Source: an uncultured Eubacteriales bacterium (GTDB lineage: Bacteria; Bacillota; Clostridia; Christensenellales; Aristaeellaceae). Taken from it: a stretch of 64,000 bases of DNA. Position numbers and translations under genes: made by a program. The stretch's first letter is position 1. Every line of letters begins with the position of its first letter. Location: assembly GCA_902793605.1 (NCBI GenBank), contig CADBEB010000001.1:248001-312000 (forward strand), given 5' to 3'. The notes beneath the pieces were generated by a model that made no database searches, had not been told where the DNA came from, and was given only the letters and a program-made list of their open reading frames with translations. This document shows positions 1 to 9,322 of the stretch, in pieces.

Positions 1-1372
1 GGGCTGAATCAATTTTCTTTATACTGATCTTCTGGCCCTCGTTTAATGTCGGCAGCGTCATCTCGACATTATCTGCAGCTTCGTCCGTACTTTCTTCATA
101 CAGGACCGTGAAACCGGCAAAAGTTTTGTGCTCTCCATAGAATCGGAGCGTGATGCCCGAGCCGGATATATCCGCAGACAGGGTTTGATAAACTGCGCAT
201 TCCATCTGGCTGGCGACAAAGCGGTTGTAGATCAGACGGTAGAGCATATACTGTTCGCGGCTAAGCGATGGTTTGATTGCTTCCGGCAGCCGGTTGACAT
301 CAGTCGGACGAATGGCTTCATGCGCGTCCTGCGCATTCTTGCGTCCCTTGAATTCGTTCTTTTCCGCAGGAAGGTATTCCTTGCCGTAATGTTCGGGAAT
401 GAACTCCCGAAGCGAATTCATCGCATCTTCGCTGATCCTGACGCTGTCTGTTCTGATGTAGGTGACAAGGCCTTGTGTTCCTTCACCGGCAATGTCAACG
501 CCTTCGTAAAGCTGCTGGACAACCTGCATGGTCCTGGCTGTCGTAAAGCCGAGTTTGCGGCTTGCTTCCTGCTGAAGGCTTGAGGTTGTGAAAGGAGGTG
601 CGGGTTGACGCCGCTTATCTTTCTTCCTGACTTCTGTGATCGAGAAATCTGATTTTTCGATCATTCTGCAAATCTTTTCGGCCTCTTCTCCGTTTTTGAT
701 CTGTGTTTTCTTACCGTCGATCATTGAAAGCCTTGCTGTAAAACTGGAAGACTTCTTTTCGCCTTTAACGGTACAATCGGCGGATATTTCCCAGAATTCT
801 TCAGGAATAAAGTTGTCAATTTCTTTTTCACGGTCTACGACCATACGGGTAGCGACGCTCTGTACGCGTCCGGCGGATAGACCTTTTTTAACTTTTACCC
901 ACAGCAATGGACTGATCTTGTAACCGACAAGGCGGTCAAGGGCACGCCGTGCCTGTTGGGCGTCGATCCTGCCCATATCCAATTTCCGGGGATGCTTGAT
1001 CGCATTCTGTACAGCCTTTTTGGTCACCTCATTAAATTCGATCCTGCAAGGTTCTTTCTCATCAACTCCGAGAACATGGAACAAATGCCAGCTGATCGCC
1101 TCGCCTTCCCGGTCAGGGTCTGTTGCAAAGTAGATCTCTGAGGCATTTCGTGCTTCCTTTCGGATCCGGCTGAGGATCTCTCCCCTTCCGCGGATCGTAA
1201 TGTATTTCAGGTCAAAATCATGGTCGATATCGACGCCCAGTTGACTTTTGGGCAGATCACATACATGCCCCTGTGAAGCTTCAACTTTATATCCTTTTCC
1301 GAGATACTTGCCGATTGTTTTCGCTTTGGCAGGCGATTCAACGATGATTAGTTTCTGTTTTGCGGTGCCCAT
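1..1372 (-). CDS. topA: DNA topoisomerase I, C-terminal part cut off by window edge
   Basis: Type IA topoisomerase that relaxes negatively supercoiled DNA by cutting and passing single strands. Translating the minus strand from the ATG at 1372 gives a start reading MGTAKQKLIIVESPAKAKT, the TOPRIM glutamate motif, followed by the metal-binding motif ATDPDREGEA and, further on, TYIRTDSVRIS, which carries the active-site tyrosine. About 457 codons are present; the rest, including any zinc-ribbon tail, lies beyond position 1. The start is supported by an AGGAG site a few bases upstream. It is the last visible gene of the rbgA-rnhB-yraN-GT-comM-dprA-topA unit, 30 bases after dprA. dprA-topA adjacency is a classic Bacillota arrangement. 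Confidence 0.97.
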   Translation of the reverse strand, partial: MGTAKQKLIIVESPAKAKTIGKYLGKGYKVEASQGHVCDLPKSQLGVDIDHDFDLKYITIRGRGEILSRIRKEARNASEIYFATDPDREGEAISWHLFHVLGVDEKEPCRIEFNEVTKKAVQNAIKHPRKLDMGRIDAQQARRALDRLVGYKISPLLWVKVKKGLSAGRVQSVATRMVVDREKEIDNFIPEEFWEISADCTVKGEKKSSSFTARLSMIDGKKTQIKNGEEAEKICRMIEKSDFSITEVRKKDKRRQPAPPFTTSSLQQEASRKLGFTTARTMQVVQQLYEGVDIAGEGTQGLVTYIRTDSVRISEDAMNSLREFIPEHYGKEYLPAEKNEFKGRKNAQDAHEAIRPTDVNRLPEAIKPSLSREQYMLYRLIYNRFVASQMECAVYQTLSADISGSGITLRFYGEHKTFAGFTVLYEESTDEAADNVEMTLPTLNEGQKISIKKIDSA

Positions 1373-1402
1373 AATGTGACTCCTTTGGATCGGATTGATA
1401 CT

Positions 1403-2518
1403 TCAAGCCTGTGCTTTCAATTGATATTGTTTTCCCGGTAAGGATTCCACGGTTCCTTTGATCTGCAGCATGGTCAGCGTGCTCATCAGGACCGCAGGTG
1501 AAAGGTCGCTCCTGTCAGCGATCTGTTCAAAACTGAGCCTGCCCGGTTTCAGGATCTCAAAGATCACTGTTTCTTCCGGTGACAGCAGCGGTGTCATGCC
1601 TGAACAAACGCTATTTTGCCCTATGATTTCATGATTGTCAAGCCATCCGAGGTCTTCAAGGATGTCTTCGCCCGTTGTAAAGTAAAGGGCGCCTTCCCGA
1701 AGCAGCTGATGGTTTCCCTCGGAATAGGGTGAAGCAGGGTCACCCGGATAAACAAATACATCTTTTCCCTGGTTCAGTGCATGCTGCACGGATGTCATCG
1801 TTCCGCTGCGTATTTTTGCCTCGATCACGATCAATGCATGCGCAAGCCCGGTGATGATCCGGTTCCGGAATGGAAAATGCCATCCGATCGGCTTTTCACC
1901 CGGCGCATATTCACTCAGCAAAAGACCGTTGTTTTTCAGAATGCTGTCACGGAGTTTTGTGTTTCCGGAAGGATACACGGTATCAAGTCCGCAGCCGGTC
2001 ACAGCGATCGTCGGACTTCCGCCATCAATACATCCGGTATGGGAGGCAGTATCAATCCCTCCCGCCATTCCGCTTACAATGCAAACGCCTTTCCGACTTA
2101 ATTCCCCTGCAATCTTCCTGGCTGCCCTCTGGCCGTCATAGGAGGCAGCTCTGCTTCCGACCATAGCCAGCATTTTTCGTTTCATACACTGAAGATTACC
2201 TTGATAAAACAGGATTGCGGGTGGTTCCTGCATCTTCAGGAGAGCATCCGGATATTCCGTATCCAGGACCGTAAAAGCCCGGATATGATGCTGTATAAGA
2301 ATACTGTCCAGTGCCGCAAGATTCTGGTCCGAAGCGTTCTTCGCCAGGGTTTTTATTCCTGCTGGAGCGATCCCTATAAGTTTACTTCCTGATTTGAATT
2401 CGAGAAATATGTTCTCAGGAGTCCGGTATTCATCCAGGAGTTGCGTTGTCTGTTCCGGCGTAAGTGATGCCGAGGCAAGCCACGCATGATACAGAAAACC
2501 GGAAGAATCCGTGATCAA
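1403..2518 (-). CDS. dprA: DNA-processing protein DprA (Smf)
   Basis: Loads RecA on incoming single-stranded DNA during natural transformation. Counting from an upstream in-frame GTG at 2527, residues 60-290 form the Rossmann-like DprA fold with MVGSR (122-126), SGMAGGID (152-159) and the FPFRNRIITGL block; residues about 315-370 look like the C-terminal winged helix. I place the start at the TTG at 2518: a strong GGAGGTGA site at 2524-2531 lies five bases before it, while the GTG at 2525-2527 lies inside that site and cannot use it. Either way the gene is coupled to comM, whose stop codon overlaps the ribosome binding site. Length (371 residues) is normal. comM and dprA together suggest DNA uptake processing, but no uptake pilus genes are in view. 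Confidence 0.95.
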   Translation of the reverse strand: MITDSSGFLYHAWLASASLTPEQTTQLLDEYRTPENIFLEFKSGSKLIGIAPAGIKTLAKNASDQNLAALDSILIQHHIRAFTVLDTEYPDALLKMQEPPAILFYQGNLQCMKRKMLAMVGSRAASYDGQRAARKIAGELSRKGVCIVSGMAGGIDTASHTGCIDGGSPTIAVTGCGLDTVYPSGNTKLRDSILKNNGLLLSEYAPGEKPIGWHFPFRNRIITGLAHALIVIEAKIRSGTMTSVQHALNQGKDVFVYPGDPASPYSEGNHQLLREGALYFTTGEDILEDLGWLDNHEIIGQNSVCSGMTPLLSPEETVIFEILKPGRLSFEQIADRSDLSPAVLMSTLTMLQIKGTVESLPGKQYQLKAQA

Positions 2519-2523
2519 CGCTA

Positions 2524-4077
2524 TCACCTCCAGTATTTCTGATCCAGTTCACGATACTGGATGGCTTCAGCGACGTGACCGGAACTGATCACCTGTGAAT
2601 GCTCGAGGTCGGCGATCGTTCTTGCGACTTTCAGGATCCTTTGATAAGCGCGCATGCTCAGATGCATGGTTTCCACTGCGGTATCCAGAAGCCTGACAGC
2701 TTCTGCATCCGGAGCACAGTATCGTTTGACTTCCGCATTGTTCAGCTGTGCGTTGCAGTGTTTTCCTGTTCCCCTGTATCTTTCAAGCTGAATCATGCGT
2801 GCAGCGTTGACTCTGGCAGCAACGATTGCGGAGGATTCTGCCGGAGCTGTAGTATTGATCTCCTGAACAGGAACGGAATCGACTTCGATCTGCAGATCGA
2901 TCCTGTCCAGGAGAGGGCCGGAAATCCTGTCAAGATAGCGCCTCGTTTCCTGAGGTGTACATCGGCAGACTCTTCTCGTGCTTCCGTAATAGCCGCAAGG
3001 GCATGGATTCATCGCAGCAACAAGCATGAAGGAAGACTGGTACTGTGCCTGTCTTCGGACCCTTGAAACGGAAACGATCCCATCTTCCAGCGGCTGTCTC
3101 AGCGCTTCCATGGCACTCCGGCTGAATTCGGGCAGTTCATCGAGAAACAGGACCCCGTTATGCGCCAGGGATACTTCGCCCGGTTTTGCTTCCTGTCCGC
3201 CTCCGATCAACGATGCTACAGAAGCATTATGGTGTGGAGCGCAGAAAGGTCTGACGACCATTAAGCCGCTGTTTGGCGGTAGTTTTCCGCAGATTGAATG
3301 GATCCGGGTTGTTTCCAGTGCCTCCTCAAAGCTCATTGGCGGCAGTATGCCCGGCAGGCATCGGGCAAGCATTGTCTTTCCGCTGCCTGGTACACCGATC
3401 ATGATCATGTTGTGTCCTCCCGCCGCGGCGACCTCAAGCGCTCTCCTTGCGCCTTTTTGGCCTTTTATCAGTGCCATATCGGTCGTGCCGGCAGTGATCC
3501 CGCTTTTCAGGCTTTCATAGGATATCTGCTGCTGTTTGGGAATGGTTTCAGTTCCTTCAAAGTAATCAATTACTTGTCGAAGATGACTGACAGGCATGAT
3601 GTTTATGCCTTCGACACAGGCGACTTCCTTTGCGTTTTTCTCTGGCAGGATCACATCACGGACCCCGTTTTCCTTGGCGCTGATTACAATAGGAAGGGCG
3701 CCTGCGATTGGTTGCACCAGGCCGTCAAGGCTCAGTTCCCCGAAAAGAGCGATCGTATCGATGTCCAGTCCGGGATCCGGAACAATCTCACCGGTAGCGA
3801 TCAGTACACCGATCGCGATGGGGAGATCGAATAAAGGGCCTTCCTTCTTCATGTCAGCCGGTGCCAGGTTTATCGTGATACGCTTCGGCTGCATCTGCTT
3901 CCCGCTGTTGATTATCGCAGCATTGACCCGGTCACGGCTCTCCCTGACAGAAGCATCCGGCAGACCGATGATCTCCATCCCCGGAATCCCGGAAATCCCG
4001 AACACCTCGACATGTACGGGAAACCCGTTCACTCCGCTGACTCCGAAGCTCAGGGTTCTGGCCATGATCTCATCCAT
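2524..4077 (-). CDS. comM: YifB/ComM family Mg-chelatase-like AAA+ ATPase
   Basis: AAA+ helicase family that drives branch migration during integration of transforming DNA (known for ComM of Gram-negatives; less studied in Bacillota). The 517 residues show the N-terminal Lon-protease-like ChlI domain (about 1-170), Walker A GVPGSGKT at 228-235, Walker B with FLDELPEF, a sensor segment AAMNPCPCGYYG with its conserved cysteines, and a C-terminal Mg-chelatase helical domain with QRILKVARTIADL. GAGGTG lies nine bases before the chosen ATG; a second Met four codons on (MARTLSFG) matches the usual family start and is possible. The gene sits 13 bases after the glycosyltransferase and overlaps the dprA ribosome binding site. 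Confidence 0.95.
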   Translation of the reverse strand: MDEIMARTLSFGVSGVNGFPVHVEVFGISGIPGMEIIGLPDASVRESRDRVNAAIINSGKQMQPKRITINLAPADMKKEGPLFDLPIAIGVLIATGEIVPDPGLDIDTIALFGELSLDGLVQPIAGALPIVISAKENGVRDVILPEKNAKEVACVEGINIMPVSHLRQVIDYFEGTETIPKQQQISYESLKSGITAGTTDMALIKGQKGARRALEVAAAGGHNMIMIGVPGSGKTMLARCLPGILPPMSFEEALETTRIHSICGKLPPNSGLMVVRPFCAPHHNASVASLIGGGQEAKPGEVSLAHNGVLFLDELPEFSRSAMEALRQPLEDGIVSVSRVRRQAQYQSSFMLVAAMNPCPCGYYGSTRRVCRCTPQETRRYLDRISGPLLDRIDLQIEVDSVPVQEINTTAPAESSAIVAARVNAARMIQLERYRGTGKHCNAQLNNAEVKRYCAPDAEAVRLLDTAVETMHLSMRAYQRILKVARTIADLEHSQVISSGHVAEAIQYRELDQKYWR

Positions 4078-4090
4078 TGCTCAACACACC

Positions 4091-7000
4091 TCAATACCAG
4101 ATTCTGAGTATTCTTCTGCCAATATCAAGCCAGGAACCAGGTGCGCTGATCCCGCTCGCATATGGGAAGAAAACGATAAACGCGACTGCCGAAAGGATGA
4201 TGAAGACGATTCCGATCAGGAATGCTTTTCTCTGTTCGTTCCGTTCTTTATTTCGGTCAAAACAAATGCTGAGGGCAAGCATCAGGAAAGGCAGGCTTGC
4301 AAAATAATGATAGATATAGGTACCCCGAGGGACCATCACCCAGGGCAGATACTGTGCGAGGATGCCGGTTAAGATGAACATATACCGTGGATCATAGGTT
4401 GCCGCCTTCAGGTGCCAGATCCCGGCCTGGCCTGGAATCTTGTATCTCCTGTTGCCGATCGCACGTACAGCACAATACAGCAGCGCAGCCAGACCGCTGA
4501 ACCAGATCACGGGATTTCCGAAACAGAATATGCTGTGATGCAAACCGGAATCCTTTGGCAAATACTGTTCAGCCGCATAGTACATCGGTTTTCCGATCAC
4601 AGGCCACTCCCACCAGGGTGAATAGAACGGATGATCCATCCCAAGGTTTTTAGTACTGTGGTAACTGAACATACCGATCTGTGATTTCCATACTTCATTG
4701 ATATAATCACCGATTGATCGGATTCTCCGGCTGTTGTATGCCATATACGGAATATAACTCAGCAGGTAGATTATGATCGGAATGACTGCAAAGAAAAGCA
4801 CACACCAGGCGCAGAGTACCAGGATACGCCGGGTGGCTGCCTTCCTGTCGGGTCTTTCAGTCAGCCAGTTTTCGAGCGATGCCTTTTCTTCATCCGTGAG
4901 GTCTTCCCTCTGTACAGCAAGTTCACCTTCCCTGCGCAGTCTGTATGTCCTGAAGCAATGCCAGAAAAACAGGATCGCAAGTCCTCCTCCGGCATAGATC
5001 CCGATCCACTTGCTGGCGATGGACAGGCCAATAAAGACCCCGGAAGCCGCCAGGTCCGGCAGGATGCGGGCTATTTTCTGCTGCAGGATATCTGTCTGCA
5101 GGAACCGCAGCATAAAGAAATAGGCAAAGATGATAAACAGCACGGGGAAGCTGTCAATCGTAGCAATCTGCGTCTGTGTCAGGTGCATGCAGTCAAGTGC
5201 CATACAGAGACAGGCAAACGCTGCAATCCAGGTCTTTTTCGTCAGCTGTTTGCCGAGAAGATACATCCCGGGCAGCATCAGGATTCCGGCCAATGCTCCG
5301 GCAAAACGCCATCCGAAAGGTGTCATCCCGAAAAGAGCCACAAAAGCACTCATCAGCACTTTCCCGAGCGGAGGATGACTGGTTTCGTAAGGAACGCTTC
5401 CCTTCAGGAATTCAAAAGCGGTCCTTGCGTGATAAATCTCATCAAAATAGGTACTGTTCCACCATCCCGGCTGAGCAGGAGCGTTCTCCGATGCTTCATC
5501 ACGGAAGTATTGAGGCAGTTTTTCAAGCGTATCCTGCTCGTCAATTAGTCGCTCAAGGTCGGAATACAGTTCGGATTCAGCAACCGCACCTGTCCGTCCG
5601 GTAATCACGGCAGGGATATTGTTTCCATGTGAATCCCGGAATATGATCTCGTTCAGTGTCAGGCCAAGGCTTTGTGCAGTCAGTCGGACATACCGTCCGT
5701 CCAGGTATATGACATGGTCAAGATCGGAATTGTAATAGGTTCTGCCGGAGGTTGTCCCCGGATAGGATTCGGTCAGGTATTTCCATTTCCAGCACTGCCC
5801 CTGGTCCATCTGTGCCCAGTACTCTTCTGACCAGTTCATTCCGTCATTACTGACAGCAAAGGAAAAATCATTTCGACTCACCTGGGCGAAATAGAGGACA
5901 GAGAAGTGATCCTGCTCTTTTCCCAGGTCAAAGATGACCGCTTCTTCGTCACTGCTCGCAATCCACTCGCGCTGAGGGGCTTTTGTACTGCCGAGTGTCA
6001 GCAGGCTGACTGTACTGAACACAATCGTGATCACCGAAAGGATGATCGTGTCCTTCCTGGTCCAGTGAAGTGAACGGTCCGGTTTCCAGTCCCTCGGATC
6101 ACGGGCGGTCTTTCTGATATGAACAGCCGGGAAAAGCTGCATAATCAGACCGGGCGTACGCGGTTCATTCTCCAGCATCAGTTCGATGCTCAGATAGACC
6201 GCGTAGATGGAACCCAGGATATTGATCACACTGATGATATCAGCCAACCAGATCGTATCACGGTTCAGGTGCCCCATGGAAGAACCAAGGCGGATACTGT
6301 TGTCCAGCACGATCCCTTCGTTTATGAACAGTGTTGTCGTGAAAACAATGAAGACCGTAAAGATTCTCCTGTCGCGCAGAAGAACCCAGGCCGACGCAAG
6401 AAGCAGGATTGCCGGAAACAGATAGCGTTCATGCATTTTGACGCCGAAAACGTAGAGAAGAATATACAGTAATGCGCCGAGATAGGTAAGCATTTCCGCT
6501 TTTCTGCTCCGGATCGCCTGGCTCAGTATGATCACAAAGGCAAATGTCATCGCTGCAGCTCCGGTTACAGACCAGCTTGCTCCGATGATCGCAAAGGAAA
6601 TAAAGGTCGTTGCAAAGACAAATGACAGGATGCTTTCAATCAGTTTCAGACGTAGTTTTCTTGCGCGATGCAGCCACCAGATGCCGTAAATCGTGCAGAG
6701 TACAGCGAAAATGATCGGAACCGCAGGATGCGCCGCTGTTTCCACCTTGACCCAATTCCCGCCAAGAAGGTAATGGAAATTGGCCGTGTTGACGGTTGCG
6801 TACGGATATGAACCAAGCGTTTTTGCGTAGAGCTGGATAAGCCAGTCCCAGTTCTGGCGAATGCTGAACGGTATTACACCTGCAGCAAGTACGGCAAAAC
6901 TGGCAGCCGTTCCGATCAGGATTGCTCTGCGGCTTTCTTTTTTCCCTGCAAATGCTTTAAAAATATAGGCCAGGCCGAGCGGTCCGAGCATCAGTGCCTG

Positions 7001-8272
7001 CGGTTTTATGAGTACACTCACAACATACAGCGGAAGCGCCGGAATCCATTTCCCTTCAACCGCCAGAAGTGCCACGCACATCAGTAGCAGGCAGAGTACA
7101 CCGTCCATCTGTCCCCAGGCAGCGCTGTTCAGGATCATGGCCGGATGGAACGCAAGAAGCATCAGTGCAGCAAGTGCTTCACTTTTCCGAATCCTTCCAC
7201 TGTTCAGCAGTATTCGGTAAATCAGCCAGCAGCCGGCCAGATCGCAAAGCGAAGGCACAAGGCGGAAAATGATTCGGGTTATCGCTTCTCCCGATCCCAA
7301 TGCTCCGGATACCAGAGAATTCAACCCGAGAATATAGGTATACAGCGGCGGATAATCGCAGAAACTGGTCGCTTCATAGAACCCGGCAGGGCCTGCAGCG
7401 GCAAATGTATGCCCCCAGCTGAGGAAGCAATTGACGTCGACCATATAACCGGTGATGTTTGCGCTCAGGATAACCCGAAAAGCCAGAGAAAGGCACAGGA
7501 TCAGTCCGGCCTCAAAGGATGCTTTTTTCTTGTCTTCATGCAGATCCGAGGTTCTTTGGTTATTCTTCAGATACTGGATATATGCCGCTGCCGCGGCTGC
7601 GTATATGGCGGCGATGAATATCAGCCAGGGCCAGGCAGGTCCGGCTGCTTCGTCTTCCTCCTCTGTTTCCTCAAAGCTTTCATGGCTTTCCGTTTCCCGG
7701 TACCACAGGTCGGCGATCTGTTCCCCCGGCACACTGTCGGCCTTTTTCAGGCTCAGGTTTTTGAAGCAGGCCCTTCCCGTGCTCTCTCCGCTATAGCCTC
7801 CCAGGCGCGCAAATACCGTGATGAAATCCTGCTCCGGTCCGGTTTCCCCGTAGTACTCGATATGCTTCCATTCACCGCCGGTATCATAAAGCTGCTCACT
7901 GAATGCATAGATTCCTTCAATGCTCAGGTTTGCGCCGTGTCCGTCCTTAATCCCGTCTGCCAGGATATCCCCGCTGAGGCAGTAAAGCGTATCGGGCTCA
8001 ACCTCAACTGCCTGTGCAAAACGCGCGTCATTGCTTCCGATATTCCTGATCTCGATCGCGTTCGAATCCTTGTTATCCGTCACGCTGAATACTGTAAACC
8101 CCGGTTCCATCACATAGGCGTCAGTATACCAGAAATCCGGATATCCTTCTTCATCAAGTTCCTGAAAATCGGCATTGACCAGCAGGTTTTCGGCAAAGCT
8201 GAAAGAAAGCGGCATCATCATCAGGATGATCATTCCGATCAGGAACCGTCTGAATACTCTGAAGTTTCTCAA
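4091..8272 (-). CDS. Giant two-headed membrane glycosyltransferase (PMT/GT39-like with a second GT87-like half)
   Basis: A protein of 1,393 residues with two polytopic glycosyltransferase halves. After a signal-like hydrophobic segment (FLIGMIILMMM) comes a carbohydrate-binding jelly-roll-like region (about residues 30-180), one membrane helix, then a first multi-helix half with DVNCFLSWGH and CDYPPLYTY, typical of lipid-sugar-dependent GT87/GT39 enzymes. A soluble discoidin-like stretch follows (about 790-900), then a second half with YFDEIYHARTAFEF and SYETSHPPLG-like PMT motifs (YETSHPPLGK), the Asp-Glu and His-Pro-Pro-Leu signature of protein O-mannosyltransferases. I infer transfer of sugar from a polyprenyl-phosphate donor to an exported target. 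The reading frame opens back to 8437 inside yraN, but an AGGAAG site sits eight bases before the TTG at 8270-8272, which gives a proper signal peptide, so I start there. Confidence 0.8.
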   Translation of the reverse strand: MRNFRVFRRFLIGMIILMMMPLSFSFAENLLVNADFQELDEEGYPDFWYTDAYVMEPGFTVFSVTDNKDSNAIEIRNIGSNDARFAQAVEVEPDTLYCLSGDILADGIKDGHGANLSIEGIYAFSEQLYDTGGEWKHIEYYGETGPEQDFITVFARLGGYSGESTGRACFKNLSLKKADSVPGEQIADLWYRETESHESFEETEEEDEAAGPAWPWLIFIAAIYAAAAAAYIQYLKNNQRTSDLHEDKKKASFEAGLILCLSLAFRVILSANITGYMVDVNCFLSWGHTFAAAGPAGFYEATSFCDYPPLYTYILGLNSLVSGALGSGEAITRIIFRLVPSLCDLAGCWLIYRILLNSGRIRKSEALAALMLLAFHPAMILNSAAWGQMDGVLCLLLMCVALLAVEGKWIPALPLYVVSVLIKPQALMLGPLGLAYIFKAFAGKKESRRAILIGTAASFAVLAAGVIPFSIRQNWDWLIQLYAKTLGSYPYATVNTANFHYLLGGNWVKVETAAHPAVPIIFAVLCTIYGIWWLHRARKLRLKLIESILSFVFATTFISFAIIGASWSVTGAAAMTFAFVIILSQAIRSRKAEMLTYLGALLYILLYVFGVKMHERYLFPAILLLASAWVLLRDRRIFTVFIVFTTTLFINEGIVLDNSIRLGSSMGHLNRDTIWLADIISVINILGSIYAVYLSIELMLENEPRTPGLIMQLFPAVHIRKTARDPRDWKPDRSLHWTRKDTIILSVITIVFSTVSLLTLGSTKAPQREWIASSDEEAVIFDLGKEQDHFSVLYFAQVSRNDFSFAVSNDGMNWSEEYWAQMDQGQCWKWKYLTESYPGTTSGRTYYNSDLDHVIYLDGRYVRLTAQSLGLTLNEIIFRDSHGNNIPAVITGRTGAVAESELYSDLERLIDEQDTLEKLPQYFRDEASENAPAQPGWWNSTYFDEIYHARTAFEFLKGSVPYETSHPPLGKVLMSAFVALFGMTPFGWRFAGALAGILMLPGMYLLGKQLTKKTWIAAFACLCMALDCMHLTQTQIATIDSFPVLFIIFAYFFMLRFLQTDILQQKIARILPDLAASGVFIGLSIASKWIGIYAGGGLAILFFWHCFRTYRLRREGELAVQREDLTDEEKASLENWLTERPDRKAATRRILVLCAWCVLFFAVIPIIIYLLSYIPYMAYNSRRIRSIGDYINEVWKSQIGMFSYHSTKNLGMDHPFYSPWWEWPVIGKPMYYAAEQYLPKDSGLHHSIFCFGNPVIWFSGLAALLYCAVRAIGNRRYKIPGQAGIWHLKAATYDPRYMFILTGILAQYLPWVMVPRGTYIYHYFASLPFLMLALSICFDRNKERNEQRKAFLIGIVFIILSAVAFIVFFPYASGISAPGSWLDIGRRILRIWY

Positions 8273-8342
8273 ACTACCGATCTTCCTTTCTTTGGCAAAT
8301 CCAAATCTGATCCCAGTCTCCTGGACCACTGACTCCGGAACA

Positions 8343-8714
8343 CTATCTGTAGAACAGGCCACCGCCGGGCTGGAATGCATTCGGAATATAGAGGACCCCG
8401 TCCTGTCTGACTTCAATGATATCATACCGGACCGCACGGTTCTTCAAGCCTTTCTTCAGCAGGTAGAGGACCGAAGCGTTAGTGATGCGCTGCTGCTTCT
8501 TCCTGTCAACAGCCATCAGTCCTTCACCGGCGGCCGCCCGAAGGCGCGTTTTAACTTCCACAAAAACGATCGTTTCACCATCCAGCATGATCAGGTCGAT
8601 CTCCCCGGCTTTTGTGCGGCATCTTTGTTCGAGCAGACGCATGCCATGATTTGACTGAAGCCATTCCGCCGCTCTTTGTTCACCGGTCACTCCGGTCTCA
8701 TACGTATGTTTCAT
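8343..8714 (-). CDS. yraN: YraN/UPF0102 family endonuclease-like protein
   Basis: Small Holliday-junction-resolvase-like protein of unknown exact role. The 123 residues carry the restriction-endonuclease-type core: GEIDLIMLDGETIVFVEVK, where the Asp, the Glu and the Lys of the E-x-K motif are in place, plus an N-terminal GEQRAAEWL helix typical of the family. It starts within a four-base ATGA overlap with the end of rnhB and is normally found next to rnhB in Bacillota, so the identification is firm although the biochemical role in the cell is not known. The gap of 70 bases to the glycosyltransferase start holds only that gene's leader. Confidence 0.93.
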   Translation of the reverse strand: MKHTYETGVTGEQRAAEWLQSNHGMRLLEQRCRTKAGEIDLIMLDGETIVFVEVKTRLRAAAGEGLMAVDRKKQQRITNASVLYLLKKGLKNRAVRYDIIEVRQDGVLYIPNAFQPGGGLFYR

Positions 8715-9322
8715 ATAAAATGACCAATAAAGCTTCGCCTGTGGATGGGACAGGGGCCGATCCGCTTCAGCGCTTCGATATGCTCCTTCGTGCCGTATCC
8801 CTTGTTTCGGGCGAATCCGTATTCCGGATAGAGCCGATCCATTTCGATCATCTGCCTGTCCCGGGTCACCTTGGCGATAATGCTTGCCGCAGCAATCGAG
8901 TAAGATGAAGCATCCCCTTTAATTACGGAGATTTCCTTACCGTTCAGTCCCAATCCGGTCACCGCGTCGATCAGGAACACTTCCGCAGGTACCCGGGAAG
9001 CTGCTTCCCTCATCGCTTTTTTTGTCGCTTCAAGAATATTAATCCGGTCGATCTCTTCCGGCGTAACTTCCCCGATTCCGACATAGAGCGCATGATCCAT
9101 GATCTCAGCGAACACTTTCTCGCGGCGTGTTACACTGAGTTTCTTGCTGTCGTCGATCCACAGGATCGGCGGATCTTCAGGCATTACGACGCATGCAGTG
9201 ACAACATTTCCGGCAAGGGGACCACGCCCGACTTCATCCATTCCGGCAATAACACAGCAGCCGATGCGATATCTGCTGTCGAATTCCATCAACGCTCTGT
9301 TTCGTTCTTTTCTGTCAATCAT
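8711..9322 (-). CDS. rnhB: Ribonuclease HII
   Basis: Removes ribonucleotides and RNA primers from RNA-DNA hybrids. The acidic catalytic residues are visible: GMDEVGRGPLAG near the start (Asp and Glu), FLIDAVTG and AKVTRDRQM. IDDSKKLS and SYSIAAASIIAKV complete the family pattern. I choose the ATG at 9322 (MIDRKERNRALM), with GAGG about seven bases upstream and an eight-base overlap with the end of rbgA; the frame stays open upstream to 9394 but that stretch is inside rbgA and shows no family similarity. About 203 residues, normal length. Coupled to yraN by ATGA. Confidence 0.96.
   Translation of the reverse strand: MIDRKERNRALMEFDSRYRIGCCVIAGMDEVGRGPLAGNVVTACVVMPEDPPILWIDDSKKLSVTRREKVFAEIMDHALYVGIGEVTPEEIDRINILEATKKAMREAASRVPAEVFLIDAVTGLGLNGKEISVIKGDASSYSIAAASIIAKVTRDRQMIEMDRLYPEYGFARNKGYGTKEHIEALKRIGPCPIHRRSFIGHFI

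Noticed and set aside
7145..8332. Plus-strand open frame of 395 codons
   Set aside because: Antisense to the N-terminal part of the glycosyltransferase; no family similarity.
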